55,462 bases of DNA from Alcaligenaceae bacterium (lineage in GTDB: Bacteria; Pseudomonadota; Gammaproteobacteria; Burkholderiales; Burkholderiaceae_B). The notes beneath the pieces are model-generated. The model saw only the letters and a list, made by a program, of their open reading frames with translations, was not told the DNA's origin and made no database searches. The first letter of the stretch is position 1; every line of letters starts with the position of its first letter. Location of the stretch: the NCBI GenBank assembly GCA_029267315.1, contig JAJUJD010000002.1:1-55462 (forward strand). Direction: 5' to 3'. Below, piece after piece: positions 51,962 through 55,462 of the stretch. Made by a program: the position numbers and the translations under genes.

Positions 51962-53452
51962 ATGGCGCCGGCGACCACTCGCTTCGAGCAGGCCGAAAGC
52001 GACCCGGAGATTTCCAAGGAAGAAGCCCGGCCGCTCATTACCGAGCTGCGTACTGAACTTCTTAAGGCGCAGTATGCGCGCCTGGAGAATCCACAACGCA
52101 GCTTGTTGATCGTTGTGGCGGGCATCGATGGTGCCGGCAAGGGTGCCACCGTGAATCTGATCAACGAGTGGATGGATTCGCGACATATCCGCACCCTGGC
52201 GTTCGGGCCGCCCAGCCAAGAGGAAGCTCAGTTTCCTTTCCTTTGGCGCTATTGGAAGCACCTGCCGGCAAAGGGCCGCACCGGCATTGTATTTGGCTCC
52301 TGGTATGCGCCCCTGTTCAGATTGCTGAACGAAAAACCAGGCAAAAAGGCAGATATAGAGCAGCTCGCTCAGTCGATCCGGGAATTCGAAGCGCTGATTT
52401 CGCGCGATGGCGTTCAGGTTCTCAAGCTGTGGTACCACTTGTCGCGCGACGCACAGAAGCGTCGCATAGCGAAGTTGGAAAGCGACCCGGACACCGCGTG
52501 GATGGTCCAACCACAAGACCATCTGGTGGCGCGCAACTTCAAAACCATGCGCGCCGCGGCCGACACCATGCTTGAACTCACCGACACCCCGTTCGCCCCC
52601 TGGCAGGTGATACCTAGCGCCGATGACCGAATGCGCAACATCACAACGGGCAATGCGATTCTCTCTGCATTGCGCAGCCGTTCTCCCTCGCCGCCCAAGC
52701 TCAATGCACCGGCACGCTCGACGCCACCGCGCAGCGTCAAGCGCCCGCTGGCCAGGGTGAATTATTCAGTCTCCCTCAGCGAGAACGAGTACGACGACCA
52801 GCTGGCACATTGGCGCGGCCGGCTGGCCCGCCAGGTGCGCAGCCAGGCATTTCAGAACCAGCAACTTGTGTTGCTGTTCGAAGGCAACGATGCTGCGGGC
52901 AAAGGCGGCACCATACGGCGCGTCACCCATGCCCTGGATGCGAGGCAGTATTGTGCCGTGCCCATTGCCGCTCCCACCGACGAAGAGAGGGCGCGGCCCT
53001 ATCTGTGGCGTTTCTGGCGTGCTCTGCCGGCACGCGGACATATCACCATCTTTGACCGCTCCTGGTATGGCCGTGTCTTGGTCGAGCGCGTCGAGAAATT
53101 CGCCAAACCGCTTGAATGGCAACGTGCCTACGAAGAAATCAATCAGTTCGAACAACAGCTGGCCGAAAGCAACATCCTGCTGCTCAAGTTTTGGCTCGCC
53201 ATCACCAAGGACGTTCAGCTCGAGCGCTTCAAGGCGCGTGAACGTTCGCCGTTCAAGCCGTTCAAGATCACCGAGGAAGATTGGCGCAACCGGGGCAAAT
53301 GGGCGGCCTACACGCGCGCCGCAAACGATATGATCGATTTCACCAGCACACCTCATGCGCCCTGGCATATTGTCCCGTCGAACGACAAACGCCACGCCCG
53401 CATCTCCGTTCTGGAAACAATCGTTAAAGCGCTGGACGAAAGGTTGGCATGA
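51962..53452 (+). CDS. Two-domain polyphosphate kinase 2 family protein (polyphosphate:AMP phosphotransferase type)
   Basis: A 496-residue tandem PPK2 protein, the architecture of class II members that make ADP from AMP and polyphosphate. The N-terminal domain has a P-loop GIDGAGKG at 54-61, but its Walker B-like site reads FGSWYAP (111-117). The C-terminal domain has GNDAAGKG at 308-315 and the full FDRSWYGR at 364-371, so it is probably the catalytic half. A Pro/Ser-rich linker lies near 240-262. It starts seven bases after trpC and overlaps the HIT-UNG gene by four, so it is in the trp transcript or close to it. Confidence 0.9.
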   Translation: MAPATTRFEQAESDPEISKEEARPLITELRTELLKAQYARLENPQRSLLIVVAGIDGAGKGATVNLINEWMDSRHIRTLAFGPPSQEEAQFPFLWRYWKHLPAKGRTGIVFGSWYAPLFRLLNEKPGKKADIEQLAQSIREFEALISRDGVQVLKLWYHLSRDAQKRRIAKLESDPDTAWMVQPQDHLVARNFKTMRAAADTMLELTDTPFAPWQVIPSADDRMRNITTGNAILSALRSRSPSPPKLNAPARSTPPRSVKRPLARVNYSVSLSENEYDDQLAHWRGRLARQVRSQAFQNQQLVLLFEGNDAAGKGGTIRRVTHALDARQYCAVPIAAPTDEERARPYLWRFWRALPARGHITIFDRSWYGRVLVERVEKFAKPLEWQRAYEEINQFEQQLAESNILLLKFWLAITKDVQLERFKARERSPFKPFKITEEDWRNRGKWAAYTRAANDMIDFTSTPHAPWHIVPSNDKRHARISVLETIVKALDERLA

Positions 53453-54777
53453 ACCCTACTGCAATTAATTGTCCCCTATGCGCCTCAGATGGCGGCGAAC
53501 TGGTGTGGATGAACGGCGGTTTACGCGTCGTCACCGTGGATGAACCCGATCTGCCCGGATACACCCGGGTGATCCTCAATCGCCATGTGGCGGAGATGAC
53601 GGAGCTCGCCGCCACCGAACAACTCCGCATCATGGAGCTCGTGTTCCTCGTGGAGGCCGTGCAAAGGAGCATTCTTGGGCCGGACAAGGTGAACCTCGCC
53701 TCATTGGGCAACATGACGCCACACGTCCATTGGCATGTCATTCCACGCTGGCGCAATGACCCCTGGTTTCCTGACAGCATCTGGTCGGCCCGTCATGAAC
53801 GTGATGCCGCTACCCAGACAGAGTCGGAACAAACCCTGGAACTTGTCTCGGCCCTGCAAGGCGAATACGTGGCCGCTCTGCGCCTGGCTCTGGAGAAGAA
53901 CTTCGGAAAAAACGAAGCGGGTGCCACCGTGGCCATGTGCCCGTTAAGCACAGCACAACCCCAGCTGCCCGACCAGGCGCGCGTACCAGTGCGTTCGTCT
54001 GCATCAGGCGCCGAGCCCACGCCCAAGCGCGACGACTCGGGCTCCGCCGGCCCGGCAAATCGCTTGTGCACCCTTCCCAGTGAGCAACTGGCCGGCCTTC
54101 ATCCTGATTGGCAGGCCGCGCTCAGTACCCCGAGGGTGCAGGACGCCCTGGCTCAACTCGACACCTTTCTCGCACAGCGCCTGCAAGAAGGTGCCACCGT
54201 CTTTCCGGCACATATATTTCGTGCGCTGGAAGCGCTTGCGCCGCAAGATGTACGCGTGGTGATTCTGGGACAAGATCCCTACCATGGCCCAGGACAAGCA
54301 CAGGGCCTCGCCTTTTCCGTGCCCAATGACTGCCCCACACCGCCGAGCCTGCGCAATATGTTCAACGAGCTGGCGCAAGAGTACCCGGACCTTCCCCGGC
54401 GGCGGCGCAACGACCTTTCCGACTGGGCTGAGCAGGGAGTATTGCTGCTGAACACCAGCCTGACGGTCGAACAGGGGGCCGCCGGTTCCCACGCCAGAAA
54501 AGGCTGGGAACTGGTCACCGACGCCATCATCGATACGGTTGCGAAGCTCCCGCTGCCCACGGTTTTCCTGCTATGGGGCAATCACGCCCAAAGCAAGGCA
54601 GGAGCCATAGAAGCGGGCGGTAAGTCATGCAAACTATTCATGGCCAACCACCCCTCGCCTTTATCGGCTTTGCGTCCACCACGGCCTTTTATTGGTTGCG
54701 GTCATTTCGCTCAGGCCAACGCTTGGCTGGCAGAACAAGGACTGACACCCGTAGACTGGGTCGGCAATCACGAGTGA
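53449..54777 (+). CDS. ung: Fusion protein: HIT-family domain plus uracil-DNA glycosylase (family 1)
   Basis: One uninterrupted 442-residue frame. Residues about 1-147 form a HIT domain with the histidine triad His92-x-His94-x-His96 (PHVHWHVIPRW); such domains hydrolyse nucleotide-phosphate bonds. Residues about 150-210 are a low-complexity Ala/Pro/Ser/Arg linker. Residues about 215-442 are a complete family 1 uracil-DNA glycosylase with GQDPYHGPGQAQGLAF (catalytic Asp275), VLLLNTSLTVE, VFLLWGNHAQ and the DNA-intercalation loop HPSPLSA (His401). It starts with an ATGA overlap on PPK2. ATG 53935 in the linker could allow separate UNG synthesis but lacks a good ribosome site. Sequencing error is possible but not indicated. 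Confidence 0.9.
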   Translation: MNPTAINCPLCASDGGELVWMNGGLRVVTVDEPDLPGYTRVILNRHVAEMTELAATEQLRIMELVFLVEAVQRSILGPDKVNLASLGNMTPHVHWHVIPRWRNDPWFPDSIWSARHERDAATQTESEQTLELVSALQGEYVAALRLALEKNFGKNEAGATVAMCPLSTAQPQLPDQARVPVRSSASGAEPTPKRDDSGSAGPANRLCTLPSEQLAGLHPDWQAALSTPRVQDALAQLDTFLAQRLQEGATVFPAHIFRALEALAPQDVRVVILGQDPYHGPGQAQGLAFSVPNDCPTPPSLRNMFNELAQEYPDLPRRRRNDLSDWAEQGVLLLNTSLTVEQGAAGSHARKGWELVTDAIIDTVAKLPLPTVFLLWGNHAQSKAGAIEAGGKSCKLFMANHPSPLSALRPPRPFIGCGHFAQANAWLAEQGLTPVDWVGNHE

Positions 54778-55160
54778 GCCTGGTGCAACTGTGGCGGCCT
54801 GGTGCTTACTTCAAGGCTCCGGCTGGGCGTCGGAGAGCATTCGCGCAACAGCAAAACGGGCGCATAAAACAAAACGCTATCTTCCCTGGGGTTTCCCCTA
54901 TATAATTGTGGTCTGCATTCTTTTTGCGCTGGCATGGATGCAGCCCCTCTAGCGACGAATACTTCCTCCTGAGGGCCGCAATCAAACGCGTATGCCGCGC
55001 ACCATCGCACCCTGACCTTCCACTGCCTTGCCGTAATGCGGCGCACGGTTTTCCCGTGCACCTGGGTTGATTGGGTCGGCACGATGATCCTCTCACCCGC
55101 GCGCCCCTTCGGCCCTTAATCGCCCTTGCGCGCATTACTGCCATTTCGGCAAAGGTAAGC
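54778..55160 (+). promoter_or_regulatory. Long leader region of the DEAD-box helicase gene
   Basis: A gene-free gap of 383 bases. A perfect TATAAT (54901-54906) follows a small GGGG-TTT-CCCC inverted repeat (54887-54897); no good -35 is seen. If used, the mRNA leader would be about 250 bases. It contains a hairpin GCACGG/CCGTGC (55043-55059). No ORF with a ribosome site stands out. Long leaders are known for cold-regulated DEAD-box helicase genes. Confidence 0.45.
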
Positions 55161-55462
55161 ATGTCTTTTGAATCTCTGGGACTCTCCCCGACCCTGTTGT
55201 CGGCGCTCGATCGTGCCGGTTTCAGCCAGCCCACACCGGTGCAGGCTGCCGCCATTCCTCGCGCTTTGACGGGAGAGGACCTGATGGTCTCTTCGCAGAC
55301 CGGCAGCGGCAAGACGGCAGCCTTCATGCTGCCGGTACTCAACCGCATCGCTCAGATGCCCGCCAACAAAGGCTCGGGCGTCCAGGTTCTGGTTTTGACC
55401 CCCACCCGTGAACTCGCCCTGCAAGTGGCGGAAGCCACCAGCCTGTACGGCGCCAACATCAA
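55161..55462 (+). CDS. DEAD-box ATP-dependent RNA helicase, N-terminal part (RhlE-like)
   Basis: The gene begins at ATG 55161 (AAAGGTAAGC upstream) and runs off the window after 100 codons. The Q motif region reads FESLGLSPTLLSALDRAGFS followed by QPTPVQAAAIP. Motif I is SSQTGSGKTAAFMLP, and motif Ia is LVLTPTRELALQV. These are diagnostic of a DEAD-box helicase acting on structured RNA. RhlE is the best guess from the N-terminus, but DbpA, SrmB or DeaD types cannot be excluded without the C-terminal part. Confidence 0.92.
   Translation, partial: MSFESLGLSPTLLSALDRAGFSQPTPVQAAAIPRALTGEDLMVSSQTGSGKTAAFMLPVLNRIAQMPANKGSGVQVLVLTPTRELALQVAEATSLYGANI

Noticed and set aside
53449-54777. Idea that HIT and UNG are two genes joined by a sequencing frameshift
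   Set aside because: Both domains are in the same frame with a continuous, plausible linker, so no frameshift is needed; resequencing is still the definitive test.
1-55462. CRISPR arrays, prophage, insertion sequences, tRNA or rRNA genes
   Set aside because: No regularly spaced repeats, transposase, integrase, phage structural genes or recognisable tRNA/rRNA sequence was found on reading either strand.

Overview
The window is GC-rich, densely coded bacterial DNA. The gene content points to a betaproteobacterium of the order Burkholderiales, most likely family Alcaligenaceae (Bordetella/Achromobacter/Pusillimonas-like). Pointers are a Bug-type (TctC) solute receptor, the rpe-gph-trpE...trpG-trpD-trpC order, a mltA-ubiH-type-dsbC block and a tcuAB pair. 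This placement is inference from gene order and protein families; no rRNA or tRNA gene is visible.

Left part (1-14.2 kb): the tail of an unknown gene and a zinc alcohol dehydrogenase are followed by a cell-surface carbohydrate locus. A + strand unit (PIG-L deacetylase, GT2 glycosyltransferase, UDP-glucose dehydrogenase) runs head-on into a nine-gene - strand unit. That unit reads, in transcription order: GT4 glycosyltransferase, SDR, heptose-bisphosphate-type phosphatase, GT9, NodU-type carbamoyltransferase, GT2, GT9, GT-B glycosyltransferase, UDP-xylose synthase. Most junctions overlap by 4 to about 20 bases. The set predicts a deacetylated and carbamoylated glycan built with heptose-like and UDP-glucuronate/UDP-xylose donors. 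No flippase, polymerase, ABC exporter or ligase is present.

Catabolic part (14.4-35.9 kb): a nitroreductase; an eight-gene operon in which a LivHMGF/LivK-type ABC importer flanks an aldehyde dehydrogenase, an SDR and a zinc alcohol dehydrogenase (uptake plus oxidation of an unknown substrate); a DUF3617 protein; two MFS transporters and a YihY protein; an orphan Bug receptor with a divergent LysR regulator; a second LysR divergent from mmsA; and tcuAB divergent from a GntR regulator with a palindrome between them.

Envelope and iron part (35.9-44.6 kb): a DUF533/TerB-like protein; a small secreted glycine-zipper protein with a histidine-rich tail; a FecBCDE-type iron-chelate ABC importer behind a near-consensus sigma-70 promoter with a Fur-box-like site; DsbC; a UbiH-family hydroxylase; and MltA.

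Right part (44.6-55.5 kb): rpe, gph, a trp attenuator (leader peptide with Trp-Arg-Trp-Trp plus terminator) and trpE; an opposing Bcr/CflA-type MFS gene; then trpGDC with a second candidate Trp-rich leader peptide and a further small ORF; a two-domain PPK2; one reading frame fusing a HIT-family domain to uracil-DNA glycosylase; and the start of a DEAD-box RNA helicase with a long leader region.

The most noteworthy items are the exporter-less carbamoyl-glycan locus, the HIT-uracil-DNA glycosylase fusion, the split trp operon with two leader peptides, and the transporter/dehydrogenase operon of unknown substrate.
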